Shown piece by piece: positions 12,263 through 22,426 of a stretch of DNA of 64,000 bases. Under the pieces are notes generated by a model, which saw only the letters and a list, made by a program, of their open reading frames with translations, ran no database searches and had not been told where the DNA came from. Positions within the stretch are counted from its first letter, which is position 1, and every line of letters starts with the position of its first letter. This stretch comes from Chrysogorgia sp. JL179-B06 (taxonomy: Eukaryota; Cnidaria; Anthozoa; Scleralcyonacea; Chrysogorgiidae): positions 3,740,501 through 3,804,500 of the forward strand of contig JAYKKM010000224.1 in the NCBI GenBank assembly GCA_035772405.1, in the 5' to 3' direction. The position numbers were made by a program, and so were the translations under genes.

Positions 12263-12523
12263 TTAAAGGGACACTCCAGCCCCAAATCAAGTTTAATTCA
12301 AACGAAAGAACTATGTAAACTTACTTCAGAATGAGTATTAGGTTCCTTCAAATATTTTTAGTTTTGGAGAAATTTGACTTTGTTTGTCGTAATTTTCGCA
12401 CATTGGGGGCGGTCGTTCCCATTAGCGTTTTGACCATTGAGTGATAGAAACAAATGTTCTTCGACAGCGTGGTTTTCTGTCTAAACGTAAATATTCTTTG
12501 TTTATCGTTCAATACTTTCTACA
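12263..12523 (+). mobile_element. Kolobok-type 5' terminus
   Basis: Starts TTAAAGGGACACTCCAGCCC at about 12265, the same terminus as the MITE at 7952-8461 with one change. The opposite end (complement ending CCCTTTAA) was not found to the right, so this copy is truncated, probably by the repeat that begins at 12929. It directly precedes the THAP frame. Confidence 0.7.
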
Positions 12524-12900
12524 ATGCCTCATTGCATGGTTCCCAACTGCACAAATAATTCACGCAATACTCATGTGGGAATAAGTTACCATCGAATTCC
12601 TGCAGAACTGCGACAAGCGCGTGGCTGGTCAGAATTCGCCGCAATATCCGCCTGTGGACGCAACAACTCGTTTGTTTGTTCGGAACATTTTACGCCTGAT
12701 TGCTTCGAGGAAAGCATGCGTCAAAATTAGTGCCTGGCCGCCAAAACAGGAGAAAACTTAAGGCTAATTCAGTACCATCTATATTTCCACGAAGATATCC
12801 CGGCGAAAAATCGAGATGCACTAGCGAACGAAGAAACCTTAGACGCTGTAGACAAGAGGTATTAGTAGCTAAATATTATTTTGCCGATCTAGCTAAATAA
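12524..12900 (+). pseudogene. THAP-domain protein, transposon-derived, frameshifted
   Basis: Starts MPHCMVPNCTNNS and shows a C2CH THAP zinc finger: Cys4-x4-Cys9, a central Trp (GWSEF) and VCSEHF (C-x2-H), about 65 residues. A single missing A near 12722-12725 then shifts the frame. The next frame continues KLVPGRQNRRKLK and SVPSIFP, the AVPTIF-like motif that closes THAP domains. It ends at a stop by 12900 without a catalytic domain. THAP domains bind DNA and occur in Kolobok and P-type transposases and in domesticated genes. Its place about 260 bp inside a TTAA-AGGGACACTCC terminus argues for a Kolobok transposase relic. Confidence 0.75.
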
Positions 12901-13557
12901 TATTTAGCTGCAAAACCTAGCTGATTTATTACTTGGGCTACCTGTGGTAGCACCAAGTCTTAAAACAGGCTTCGTTATTTTTGTTATTTTTGGGGTTCCA
13001 CAAATTTGCTAAATTGCGCAATAACTCTTCCCCCTGTAAATTAAACCCGCAAACTGATGCAAAGATTCTCTCCAGGATAACTGGATGAGAGAAACACGGA
13101 AAGAACTCGCAGAACCGTGGACGAAACGTCAACATGACTGCAAGCGAATATTTGAAGCGAGTTCGAACTTTCGCTTTATTGACAATGAATCGCAGTTGGA
13201 AAAGTTTACCGAAACCTGTAAACCCTCAAACCATTGCAAAGATTCTCTCCAAGATGAGAGAAACACAGATGAGAGATCAATCATGAAGACGGAATGGACA
13301 GCCGAAGGACAGGGAAATATTATATTATGTTGTGTTGACATTTATCCCGTGAAATTCCGTAATATTAATCATTATGAAACGTTGTGTTTTTGTCCGATTT
13401 AAATCAATTCTATATCGAAATCATCACTTGAATCTGGCGAATCGAACGATGTAGGTTTCGTCTACTTAAAATGAGAAGATCAGATGTTATATGAGAAAAT
13501 GCGTAAGCGATTAAAGCGAGACTCGTCTTTAAAATCAAAGGACATGGCTTCAAGATG

Positions 13558-14198
13558 TAATATATGAACAACGATAGCGAGTGTTTCACCGGGATATCCA
13601 AACACGAGAAAATAATGGTGAAAACACGAGCGCGCAGCGCGAGTGTTTTTGTCCATTGTTTTCGAGTGTTTGGATATCCCGGTGGGACACGAGCTCGAGT
13701 TGTTTATATAGCTTCTGAAATGAATGGAGAGGTAAGAGAATGTTTTCGTTTGCTGATTTGAATAGAATTTCTAACGAAGGATATCGTAATTAGGAATTCT
13801 ATTGAGATATTACACAATGCATAACTGAAGTGGGTTTTCCACGATGAATAGATAATGATAAATTAAATAGTGGAGTTGAGATGATTGTGATGCATCTGCG
13901 AGTATTAAACTGGACAAGTGTGTGTTTACTGGCTGTAACATTAGATTTGTGGTAGACGACAAAGAGTGAATAAAGGCATTTTGTGTGTGAATTTGTTTGC
14001 TGACTTGATTTTGCATACGTAATTTAGATATTTGATCCAAACACTAGTGTTTGGATCAAATATCTTAATTACGTATGCAGCTGAAATCTTTTGTCTGGCG
14101 GTGTTTGACCGGTGTATCCAAACAGCATCATGTGACCGAATGCTTACATGCTATTGGTTTAATTACTCATGAATTATTAACGAATTTTAGAACTATTC
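13558..14198. mobile_element. Nested insertion inside copy D
   Basis: Copy C reads continuously through ..GGCTTCAAGAT-CTATTCGTCG.. (in complement), whereas here about 640 bp separates the two halves, so both borders are defined by the sister copy. The insert has GTGTTTCACCGGGATATCC near its start, an inverted GGATATCCCGGTG at about 13670-13685 and a related TGACCGGTGTATCCAAAC near 14108, plus the palindrome at 14013-14078. No coding motif. Confidence 0.65.
14013..14078. repeat. 66 bp palindrome
   Basis: Arms of 33 bp centred on CACTAGTG (14042-14049): GCATACGTAATTTAGATATT on the left is mirrored on the right with about one mismatch. There is no loop, so it would form a cruciform. It could be the junction of two terminal repeats. 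Confidence 0.85.
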
Positions 14199-14401
14199 GT
14201 CGTTTACCCGATGATTTAATGCTTTTATGTCCATCAAACCAATGTAATTTCGTAACAGATATGTTTCGTATACCTTGCCGTTGATTTTTATATAAATGGT
14301 GACACATGAAGACCTTCAATCGAACAGATATTAGAAAAAATAGCATTGCCGTGTTTGTTTGTTTACATTAAATTTCGTCTGCGTGTCAGGCGTTCTGCAT
14401 T

Positions 14402-14425
14402 GGGGGGGGGGGGGGGGGGGGGGGG
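14402..14425 (+). repeat. Poly-G tract, 24 bases
   Basis: An uninterrupted G run in copy D. The same place in copy C holds a complementary C run of about a dozen bases (41717 onward) in one internal duplicate and only four C in the other (about 40967), so the tract length varies between copies. Confidence 0.9.
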
Positions 14426-14714
14426 TTAGCCTGCGTGTAGACGCCTATTTTTCTTCGTCCTCATTTCTAGCCCAACTTGCTTCTAAAAGTTGCCACTATA
14501 AACGAGCGCTGCACAATGCCTTCAGTGCCTGATTACAGAAATCAATGCATTAAAAATTATCCTTTGTAATATAAGCCCAGAATTACGTTGTACATATACT
14601 CAAACATATTTGAATAAATTAAAGACGTAATAAATACAATGACAGACGTTTGTGTCTGAATGTAATGTCAGGATAATATATGTCATTAAACTATAGTAAC
14701 ACAGTTGATCACTC

Positions 14715-15081
14715 CTGATTCCTCCTACGATTCGGTCACGAATAAGGTTATCGTTGAGTGTAGCGAACTCACAATTCTTGGCTTTGTTTTTCAGATCAGT
14801 AACGAAGGCGTCAATTGTTTCGGTCGGTCCTTGTGATCGCGAGAAGAATTGGTGGCGCAGAACTGTCAAGTTCTTTCGTGGTTCGCAGTACTGCTTGAAT
14901 TTCTGTTTCAAGATCTCGATTTTGTGTTCGTCACCTTCCTCGGCAAAATCGAATGCATTAAATATGGTTGCGAGCATCTTCTCCGGCCACGTGGAGGAAA
15001 TTAAGTGGCACACTGAACTTTTTCGGTTTTGTCGCTTATGTAATTGTTTAACTGTTTACATGCAATACTTTCGCTGGTGAC
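14715..15081 (-). pseudogene. Ty3/gypsy-type gag fragment
   Basis: The minus frame reads as a retrotransposon capsid: FNAFDFAEE, EPRKNLTVLRHQFF, TIDAFVTDLKNKAKNCEF and LIRDRIVGGI, the usual order in gypsy gag proteins. An upstream part (DKTEKVQCAT) is in another frame after an indel near 15000. It loses similarity after RIVGGI. It abuts the 3' side of the BEL/Pao relic but belongs to a different superfamily, so one probably inserted next to or into the other. Confidence 0.75.
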
Positions 15082-15239
15082 TCATCTCTGGTTTTGACTT
15101 CTTTAACAAGAACACAACACGTAAACTACACCATGTTTCGACTTTGTTTTTTACGAAGCTGGAATGTGATATAAAACTGTAGGACACGCCCAGAAATGTC
15201 ACTTCCGTCTCACGAAATTAGTATATTCAAATTAATGAG

Positions 15240-15262
15240 TTTGTTTACACTCCCCTTGACCA
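15240..15262 (-). other. Possible polypurine tract and LTR start of BEL/Pao relic
   Basis: On the minus strand AAGGGGAG is followed at 15249 by TGTAAACAAACTC, about 50 bp after the pol stop. A purine tract followed by TGT is the usual 3' LTR start. The LTR end could not be fixed. Confidence 0.4.
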
Positions 15263-15935
15263 TTGGTGCAATACATCTTATATATTACTTATGTTACTAC
15301 TCCTCATCCTCCTCGTTTAACCACTGGTCAACTAATTGTCTACGAATGTTCCCAACTATCGCTGCTGTTCTTGCTGGTCTTCGAATGTGCATGTCCGTTT
15401 TCGTTGCTAGCGCAATCTCAGGCTTTTCTGGAACAGCCTTTCCTTCGTATCTTACTTCAAGTGGATACAGCTTCTTTATCGGTCGTTGGTAAAGTTGTGA
15501 ACCACTCTTCCTGGTACTGGTAACTCTTACTACAGCGCCTCGTATATATTTCCATTATTTCCCGTATGTAGTTCCTCCACTTTCCCAAGCTTCCACTGCG
15601 ATCTTGGTACCTTCTTCTCTTCTTCAACGGTCACAATGTCCCCAATCGAGATCGCTGGTATGGATTTCTTTCTTACGGTAAGATCATGGTTTTTTCGCAG
15701 CTCTACTCCATCGCGACCAAAAGTGGTTGGTGACAGTAGCTAGGTACCTTTATCTTCTGTTTAGCTTGTCATGTTCGTCTTCATCACTTTCCATCGAACT
15801 TGAATCGGTAACTCCTGGTAGAAACAAAACTCTTCTGCCAACTAACAGATGTGATGGCGTGAGCGGTTCTGCTGTATCATCGGTTTCCAAATACTTCAAC
15901 GGTCGAGAATTCAAAATCGTTTCAATCTCAACAAT

Positions 15936-16810
15936 TTACTTCGCTGTGCCTAGAATCTTTTTTAAGCATCTTTTTGCACTCTTAATCATTCGTTCAAAAA
16001 ATCCGCCCCACCACGGTGCCTTTGGTAGATTAAATTTCCACTTGATCCGCATTTCTCTGGAGAACTTTTCGATGGCTGGTTGTTTGAGTAATCTTGTTAG
16101 CTGTCTCGACGCTGTCTTCAAACTGAGGGCGTTGTCGCTCACCATCTCGCGAGGAACTCCTCGTCGTCCAACAAAACGTCTGAAACATCGTAGGAATGCC
16201 TCAGCTGACAATTCTGGAACCAAATCCATGTGAACTGCGCGGGAACTTGCGCATGTGAATAAGGCGAGATAGACTTTCACAAGGTTGCTCTCCTGATTTG
16301 CTTTCTCCTTAACATATAGAACGGACCGGCAAAGTCCACACCGGTATGCGAAAACGCCGGATCGTCATTATAGGAACGCTGGAATTACAGCTGGAACAAC
16401 ATCGGGGTAAGAATCTCCTTCAAAACGGCGACACGTGGCGCAGCGAAATAGTGCCTTTCTCATGCAGTTTGTCGTCCCTTTACAATCCAATAACGTGATC
16501 GTACTTCGGCTAAGGTTTCTCTGATTCCATTGTGGCCAACTCTACGATGAGAATCTTCAATCACAAGGGTAATTGTCATGTAATGGTTGTTTGAAATAAT
16601 CGCCGGGTACTTTGCTTGGTAAGGTATCTGTGCGTTTTCGATGCGACCTTTACACCAAAGGACTCCTTTCTCATCTTCGAATAATCCCAAACGATTCTTT
16701 AACTGTTGGTACATCATGTACTTCTCGTCAAATGCCGGGACTGAATGTCCACTTTCCGTATTGGTCATCATCTCGCGACGCTCCGGGCTGTTAGTTTGCC
16801 ATTTCCTCAA
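15936..16810 (-). pseudogene. BEL/Pao integrase (zinc-binding and core)
   Basis: The upstream part (16460-16810) carries the RT tail fused to an H2C2 region (SHRRVGHNGIRETLAEVRSR, RYWIVKGR). A frame break near 16300-16450 separates it from the core (15936-16280), which shows LALFTCASSRAVHMDL, GVPREMVSDNA (second Asp) and APWWGGFFERMIKSAKR (Glu region). The order fits BEL/Pao, where the integrase joins element DNA to the host. Confidence 0.8.
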
Positions 16811-16849
16811 GGAAAAATCCTCCTTCTAGCATGCGTTGTTTTCTCTTCA

Positions 16850-17459
16850 AATACAGCTCGTATGTCAATGGTGTACAGTACTACCTCCGCCACTCAAATC
16901 ATCCACATAGAGCGAAGAAAGAAAGGCTTCAACAAACTGGGTCTTCATGGTAGCTTGTGATGTGATGAGCTATGGTGGCATTCAGAAGAAACGGACTGAT
17001 GGTTACTCCAAAAACTACTCTTGCAAAGCGGTACACCAAAAGTTGGAGATTGTCCGTCGTGATATCATATATCCATAAAAAACGTAATGCATCTCTATCT
17101 TCGTTTGCCACAGAAACTTGGTGAAATGATTTTTCCACGTCTGCTACCAGGGCAATTTTATGATACCGGAAACGAATTAGCACATCCATAATCTTTGGAA
17201 GAAGAGATGGACCAGTGTTCAACCAAGAATTCAGTGACACTTTGTCAATCTTGGCACTAGCATCGTAAACTATACGAACCTTAGTCGTCTGCTTATCTCT
17301 TCGAATCACAGGGTGATGTGGAATATAGTGCACCTTCCCAGCACTACAGTTGGCAATGGCATTAGGAGAAATTTCTTCTACGATACCCGACTCTTTCTGC
17401 TTCTTAATCAGCTCGTTGTACTCTTGCAACAGTGGGGGATCTTTCTTCAACTTCAACAC
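16850..17459 (-). pseudogene. BEL/Pao reverse transcriptase
   Basis: The largest intact piece of the relic. Visible motifs: VHYIPHHPVI, VRIVYDASAK, GPSLLPKIMDVLIRFR, motif A VADVEKSFHQV, the DRDALRFLW block, and motif B VFGVTISPFLLNATI. The catalytic YVDDL is at 16895-16909, just past a frame change near 16930. RNA-templated DNA synthesis is the family function. This copy cannot make a full enzyme. Confidence 0.85.
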
Positions 17460-18029
17460 TGAGATCGAAGACGCTGCTTACTTAATTCAAAGTTATCTGG
17501 CAGGATAGGATGATAATCTCTCCAAGGTAATCGAACTTGGTAGCGACCGTCCTTAAACTGGACTCCTTCAACAAATTGATCATTAACGGTGTTCTCACTT
17601 GGATGAATACCAATTGCTTCTAGTTCCCAGAATCTTCTCAGTTGGCTATAGTTAAGTCCCCATTCTGACCTTCTTCACTTCTCGTATCCGCTCGCAACAG
17701 ATGTGTCGTGACAATATTGACAGTGGTTTCTGCAGCTCGATAAGGGTCTTGAACTGGACCAGACAGAACGTAACCCAACTTGGTTTCCATCGCAATTGGC
17801 CCTTGCTCCCCCGTATCACATTACCAGTTACGATATGCCAAAAGAAATCGGCTCCAATCAGCATGTCGATTTCGGGCTGCTCTTGGTTACTACTAGATTA
17901 ATCTGCGACGATTCCTCATATGTGGGTAGTTACTCGCAGCAAACTCAATGGGCTGATGGTTGAGCGGTGAAAAAAATCACTGGTACTATAACAACTGACA
18001 TAGAGATTTAGATCAATGTTTATACCTTT

Positions 18030-18230
18030 AATACTGATTGGACGACATCACATGCCCGGGCAGTTTCGGTTGTTTTACCAAAAGTCACAATTAAGTTTTC
18101 GGTATCGATCGTCGGAAGGTTTAGGTCGTTTCTCAGCTTGTCGGTGATGTAACTCTTCTGGCTTGCCAGGTCTAATATCATGCGAATTATTTGTGAATGT
18201 TCTCCATTAAAGTGTCGTTTGGATTAGATA
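18030..18230 (-). pseudogene. BEL/Pao protease region
   Basis: Minus-strand pieces include IRMILDLASQKSYITDKLR, NLPTID and NLIVTFGKTTETA, as in BEL/Pao aspartic proteases. The usual Asp active-site context is blurred (LDLAS). Frame breaks occur on both sides. Confidence 0.6.
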
Positions 18231-18481
18231 TTATTGCACTTGCTGTTTGTAGTAGAATGCTGGTCTTGTTTTCCATATACAGATTCGTTGCTGAAATGTT
18301 GGTGGATGTTGTTTGGCTTCCAGTGTTCTGGCTCTGGTGTTGTTGTTGTTGTGGTGCTGATTTCGTTGTGGGTTGATATGCGTGGTAGAATCTCTTCGAC
18401 TGTTCGGTGGGTGACCGTCGATGAACAACGACTCATGGTTGGGTTTTATAATATCACACACAATTGTATGGTGTTTCCTTC

Positions 18482-18553
18482 ACATTTTAAGCACCGTCTT
18501 GGTGATTTACACTCTCTCACAATGTGATTCTTTCGAAGGCAAGTTGAAACACA
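18482..18553 (-). pseudogene. BEL/Pao gag zinc knuckles
   Basis: The minus frame shows CLRKNHIVRECKSPRRCLKC, the double Cys/His knuckle of BEL/Pao gag that binds RNA. The first C-x2-C is disrupted by small indels near 18545. Confidence 0.65.
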
Positions 18554-18589
18554 AACCATTTTTTCTTAAAATTTGCTTTCTAGCGACTA

Positions 18590-18930
18590 GGCTATTTCAC
18601 TTTAGGCTATTTGCCTATTTCACATTAGACTATTTCACATTAAGTTGAACCATCGCACAACTAGTTGAATCATTTCAAAACAAGTTAAACCATTTCCCAA
18701 CCAATAGTTGAACCATCGCATAACTTATTGAATGATTGCGAACCATTTAAAAACTATAGTTCAGCCATTTCACTGCGCACTTTTCATCCATTTCAAGTTA
18801 AGTTGAATGGTTCCGCAGCGGAACGTTAAACTACTTCATATTAAGATGGACCATTTGTGTTTTTGTTAAACCATTTCACAACCAACACTCCGTTTCACCA
18901 CCGCACTATTTTTGATTGAATGATCTGCAT
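18590..18930. repeat. Degenerate minisatellite around GTTGAACCATTTCAC
   Basis: At least a dozen diverged units of about 20-25 bp, each with a form of CATTTCACA followed by AGTTGAAC or AAACTA. Spacing is irregular and units differ. No coding motif. It lies just upstream of the BEL/Pao relic and may be its untranslated leader or an older satellite. Confidence 0.6.
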
Positions 18931-19354
18931 TTTTTCAGAACGTTTTTAAGCGGAAATTCATGCACCTTTCGCGGGCTATATATATGCACCATGTGACCAT
19001 GCATAGACTAGTATACACAAAACTACGGAAACTTTCAGTAGAATTTTTGTGAGAAAACTAGATTATCATCTCATGCACGAGTTAACCACAGGCTGCATTT
19101 GATTAAGTTTGTTATTCTATACCAGAGTCTTTGCAGCAGACCCATGGAAGGGCCGCGGAGCACTTTTTAGAGTGGGGTAATTTCAAGTGGCGAAGATTGG
19201 GGGGTGCAGAAAAAGATGTTGAATTTCGTACTATTTCAATTTTATTTTACAAAGCACGAATGTTCATGTTTACATAAGTGCACGTAACAACAACAACAGC
19301 ATTAACAATAATGATAAAAAATCAATTAGCTCGTTGCTTGACAATTAAACTGTG

Positions 19355-19595
19355 TTAAAAGTCAGATTCGGTAAACTTGCAAAAAGTACGTTTACGACTG
19401 TCATTGAGTCCTGCAAATTCGTTGGCGACATCAATAAGATTTAGCTGATCTGTTCTATCTTTATGTATATTAAGTATGGCAAAACTATTGAAACATGTTT
19501 GAGTCATGGTTGAGCGTAGCCATGTCTTCAGCCTTCTTGCTGCGGAAAATGATCTTTCTCCCGTTGCACTTGTTGCAGCGTTCCAAAAGGGTTAT
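19355..19595 (-). pseudogene. hAT transposase, C-terminal dimerisation domain
   Basis: The minus frame ends at TAA 19355-19357 and reads back as ATGERSFSAARRLKTWLRST, then MTQTCFNSFAILNIHKDR. This is the hAT C-terminal dimerisation block (usual form ATSATAERSFSALRRLK..RSTM). Upstream of about 19595 the frame closes, so only some 80 residues remain. The catalytic RNase-H-like domain is absent. hAT enzymes cut and paste elements with 8 bp target duplications. Confidence 0.8.
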
Positions 19596-19640
19596 CATTG
19601 AGCATCTAAGACATTGTGTGCTATTTGATTGTAAATCAGT

Positions 19641-20639
19641 TGTTTCAGTAATGTCAACTGAAAAATATTAAAAAGAGCACTCTATACCCAATTTAAGAAA
19701 ATTAATATCAGGGAAAAGTGGGGGGTAATTACCCCCTTGCCCCCCCCCCCCCCCTGCCATGAAGCGTAGGTAAATGTCATGCAAGCTAAGCAAGCTAACA
19801 TTACTCATCAGTAGAGCGTAGACAAGTGCATGTGAAGAACAGATATGGATTAAATAGATTAATCGGTTGGGAAAAAGGTACTTTTACTGATTAGCAAATC
19901 ACAATAACGTGCATGGTTGTGGGCTGTTCCATAATTTCCCGTCGTGTAAACGGGCCTTTTTTTGCAACTCGCGTTGCCAAATTATCTTATGTTACTGCGT
20001 GTTCAAAAGAGGGCTTCGGTAACAATTTATATATATCCCAACTTAGAGTACCCGAATCACTAAGTCACTTGAATCTCTCTTCAATCACCACGATAAAATA
20101 TGCACAACAATATTTAACAGCTGCATCGTTAATAATAGACTATGATAATAATGAACGTCTCCACGATCTGCTTCCCGAAAAATGTAAAAACCGAGTATAA
20201 TATCAGGCATCCCCGGAAATTCGTATTTGCAAAATGTGTTTTTATATGCTGTACTTTAACTTAGCTCAGTTTAGACTTATTTATACAAAGATGTTGCGTC
20301 AATAACGAATAAGTTGAAAAAGATGCGTTTAAAATACACTACAAGTGAAGGATAACTTGAGGAAAAGTGGAAATTCTCGTCCAAAAAATGTGGAAGTTTC
20401 TAGAAAGAAATGGATGATATCCACTGATTCCTCGCGTATGTTCAGCGCATGCGAATTTAAGCGGTCTCAAATTTATTGCGGGCGCAAGCGTACTGTAAAC
20501 AGCACGTACCGTTCCCCCTAAAAGTAATGATAGCGACCGCTTTTTAATTATGCAGGAAAAGATGATATATCTGGTTTTGCCGTATATACACGGCATTAGG
20601 CATGTTGAGATAATTAAAATTGCCTTGATCTGAGGTCCC
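19641..20639. other. No gene; poly-C run near 19740
   Basis: Apart from a C run of about 15 near 19740-19754, I see no repeat border and no coding motif. A plus open frame at 19913-20200 has no recognisable domain. Confidence 0.4.
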
Positions 20640-21150
20640 TTAACATGGGTAAGAGCCGGAAATGTATCTCATGCAATATTGGTCCCCATAGTAGTAGCGG
20701 ACGTGGGTGTGATATATCACGGTCATGATGATGTCTGATGGTAAAGCAATGAGTAATAAGACGTGCTGTGCTGTGTAGGCAGTGTAGAAATATAAATCAA
20801 ATATCTAAAAAGGTTGGTGTACTGCCGTGTATAGCGTGTAAGTAGTCTAACGTTTCGAGCGAAGGCCCTTAGAGTACACCAACCTTTTTAGATATTTGAT
20901 GTGTGAGTGGAATATGTTTGGAACCGTTCTCCTTTTTCTTGTTTCTACTCGTTTTGGAGTTGTTTCTACTCATTCTAGTCATTAACTCGTTCCGATGACT
21001 TTTGAAATGTTATGTTAAAGACAGTACGACTGTTTCGTGTCCATGCAAGATGGGTAAGAGCAGGAAATGTATCTCATGCAATATTTGTCCCCATGGTAGC
21101 GGACGTCGGTGTGATATATCATGGATGACGTTATGACTAAGCAATTGTCG
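20640..21150. repeat. Direct-repeat pair flanking a hairpin
   Basis: 20643-20760 and 21048-21150 share ATGGGTAAGAG..GGAAATGTATCTCATGCAAT..GTCCCCAT and GTGATATATCA. Between them lies a hairpin: TCAAATATCTAAAAAGGTTG (from about 20797) is mirrored up to about 20902. The loop carries AACGTTTCGAGCGAAGGCCC, a block also seen near 7180, 29570 and 29620. Confidence 0.65.
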
Positions 21151-21530
21151 TTTATATTGGCATGTTTGTATGATAGATTGAACAGAAAATCAATCGATAG
21201 TACGAATTTGTTACTCTCTTTTACTGTCGTTAGTGAAATCGAAATCGGTCTCATGAAAATTGTCATTGCATGCGTCAGGGGGGGTTATTATAACTACCGA
21301 CGTGCGCCCGTAATGAGCGCGTGACAGAAAATTGAAAATATTTTATCACGCAACAAACATGCCTAAAGCACGATTAAGTGTTCGAAGTAAACGTTGTTGA
21401 TATTTTTGGATGTTTTACGTTTTTTGCTGGATAAACTAGCATCGCAACAAACTTTTTATCTTGTAAAGCCACTTTCTCTGCATTGATAAATATCTATCTT
21501 TTCTGCTGTACTTCGAATATTTTTTGCTTA

Positions 21531-21745
21531 CAGTGTATAAAAAAAAACGGAACCCTTAACACCTATGAGCCACGGATGCGTAAAAAAACACTGTCTTAAC
21601 ATCTCGGATAATTAAGATAACTTTAAATGTACGCATGGTGAAAGTATTTAAAAGCTTTTTCTCTTCCTATGCACAATAGGTTGTGTTTTAAAAGAATACT
21701 AATTAATTTTCTAAGCAAGGGTTCCGTTTTTTTTTATACACACTG
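21531..21745. mobile_element. Tc1/mariner-type MITE (TA target)
   Basis: Ends CAGTGTATAAAAAAAAACGG and its complement ending TATACACACTG, flanked by TA on both sides (21529-21530, 21746-21747). Inner ends read GGAACCCTTA and AAGGGTTCC. No transposase. A sister copy is at 42746-43002. Confidence 0.85.
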
Positions 21746-21769
21746 TATGACAAATCACTTAAAGTGCCT

Positions 21770-22426
21770 ATACAGCCTTTTTTCAAACAAAACTAGTTGA
21801 TAAGTTCTTTTACAGTTTTTGAATTGTTCCATTTGTTTCCAAGATATTTATCTTTTTGTGATATGCTAATGAGGTAGATGATGACGTCATTTAAGTCAAA
21901 TAACATTCTGTCAAATCCAAAAGTCCTGTATATCTTCAAAAGTATCCACTAAATTACTTGGAACTTTGCATGATCATACATACCACTAAACCAAAGAGCA
22001 TGAATCAAGTTATATTGTCACCATAGTAACAGATTAGTTCCCAGGCATCTTAGTTCCAAAGCAAGGTTGGCAATTTCAAACCAGAGTCCTATATTGATAA
22101 ATTTTGTGAAAACGTTCTCCGAAATTCCCCCAATCTCAAAATGTTCTGCACATTAGAGAAAACGAATAATTTTGCTTTCGGAACGAAGAGGACTGGGAAC
22201 TAAGTGTTGCTATGGTGACAATTAATTCATGCTTTTTGGTGTGGATGCGATGTTCCAAGTAATTTCAGTGGATACTTTTGAAGGACTTTTGGATTTGACA
22301 GAATGTTGTTTGACTTTATAAATGACGTCATCATCTACCTCATTAGCATATTGCAAAAAGAGAAATATCTTGGAAACTGGTTTTTCGTCTTCTGTTTAAA
22401 AAACTAAAAACTGAAAATGCTGTATA
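21770..22426. mobile_element. Foldback MITE, arms about 200 bp
   Basis: Arms pair from TATACAGC (21770) to GCTGTATA (22426), with strong blocks CCAAGATATTT, ATATGCTAATGAGGTAGATG, ATGACGTCAT and TGTCAAATCCAAAAGTCCT. Core about 22045-22200. Outer border and target duplication not certain. No coding capacity. Confidence 0.75.

Larger units (their letters stand above)
12929..14518 (+). mobile_element. Family H (HINE-like) copy D, 3' truncated
   Basis: Begins TTACTTGGGCTACCTGTGG and matches copy C (40783-42571, inverted) along its length, including twin blocks with GATTCTCTCCA..GATGAGAGAAACAC (13060-13100; 13240-13280). Similarity to copy C stops near 14518, and the GCCCGAGT plus hairpin 3' end is absent. 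A 640 bp insertion interrupts it (13558-14198). Short open frames inside (13085-13402) are shared with copy C but carry no recognisable domain. Confidence 0.65.
15297..18560 (-). mobile_element. BEL/Pao LTR retrotransposon relic
   Basis: Minus-strand polyprotein pieces occur in BEL/Pao order, in several frames: gag zinc knuckles (18482-18553), an aspartic-protease-like region (about 18030-18230), the pre-RT block DILIGADFFWHIVTGNVIRG (about 17810-17870), reverse transcriptase (16850-17459), an integrase zinc-binding region and core (15936-16740), and the C-terminal domain with WKLGKVEEL and RPIKKLYPLEV, stopping at TAG 15297-15299. RNase H is missing: the frame jumps from the RT C-terminus (LRKWQTNSPE) to the integrase near 16735. 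Many indels; not functional. Confidence 0.85.

Noticed and set aside
13085..13402. Protein with ETCKPSNHCKDSLQ as a zinc finger
   Set aside because: Shared by copies C and D but in differing frames with stops; no complete Cys/His pattern.
15196..16960. Plus-strand open frames up to 168 codons
   Set aside because: They lie opposite the BEL/Pao integrase and C-terminal region, which carry the real motifs.
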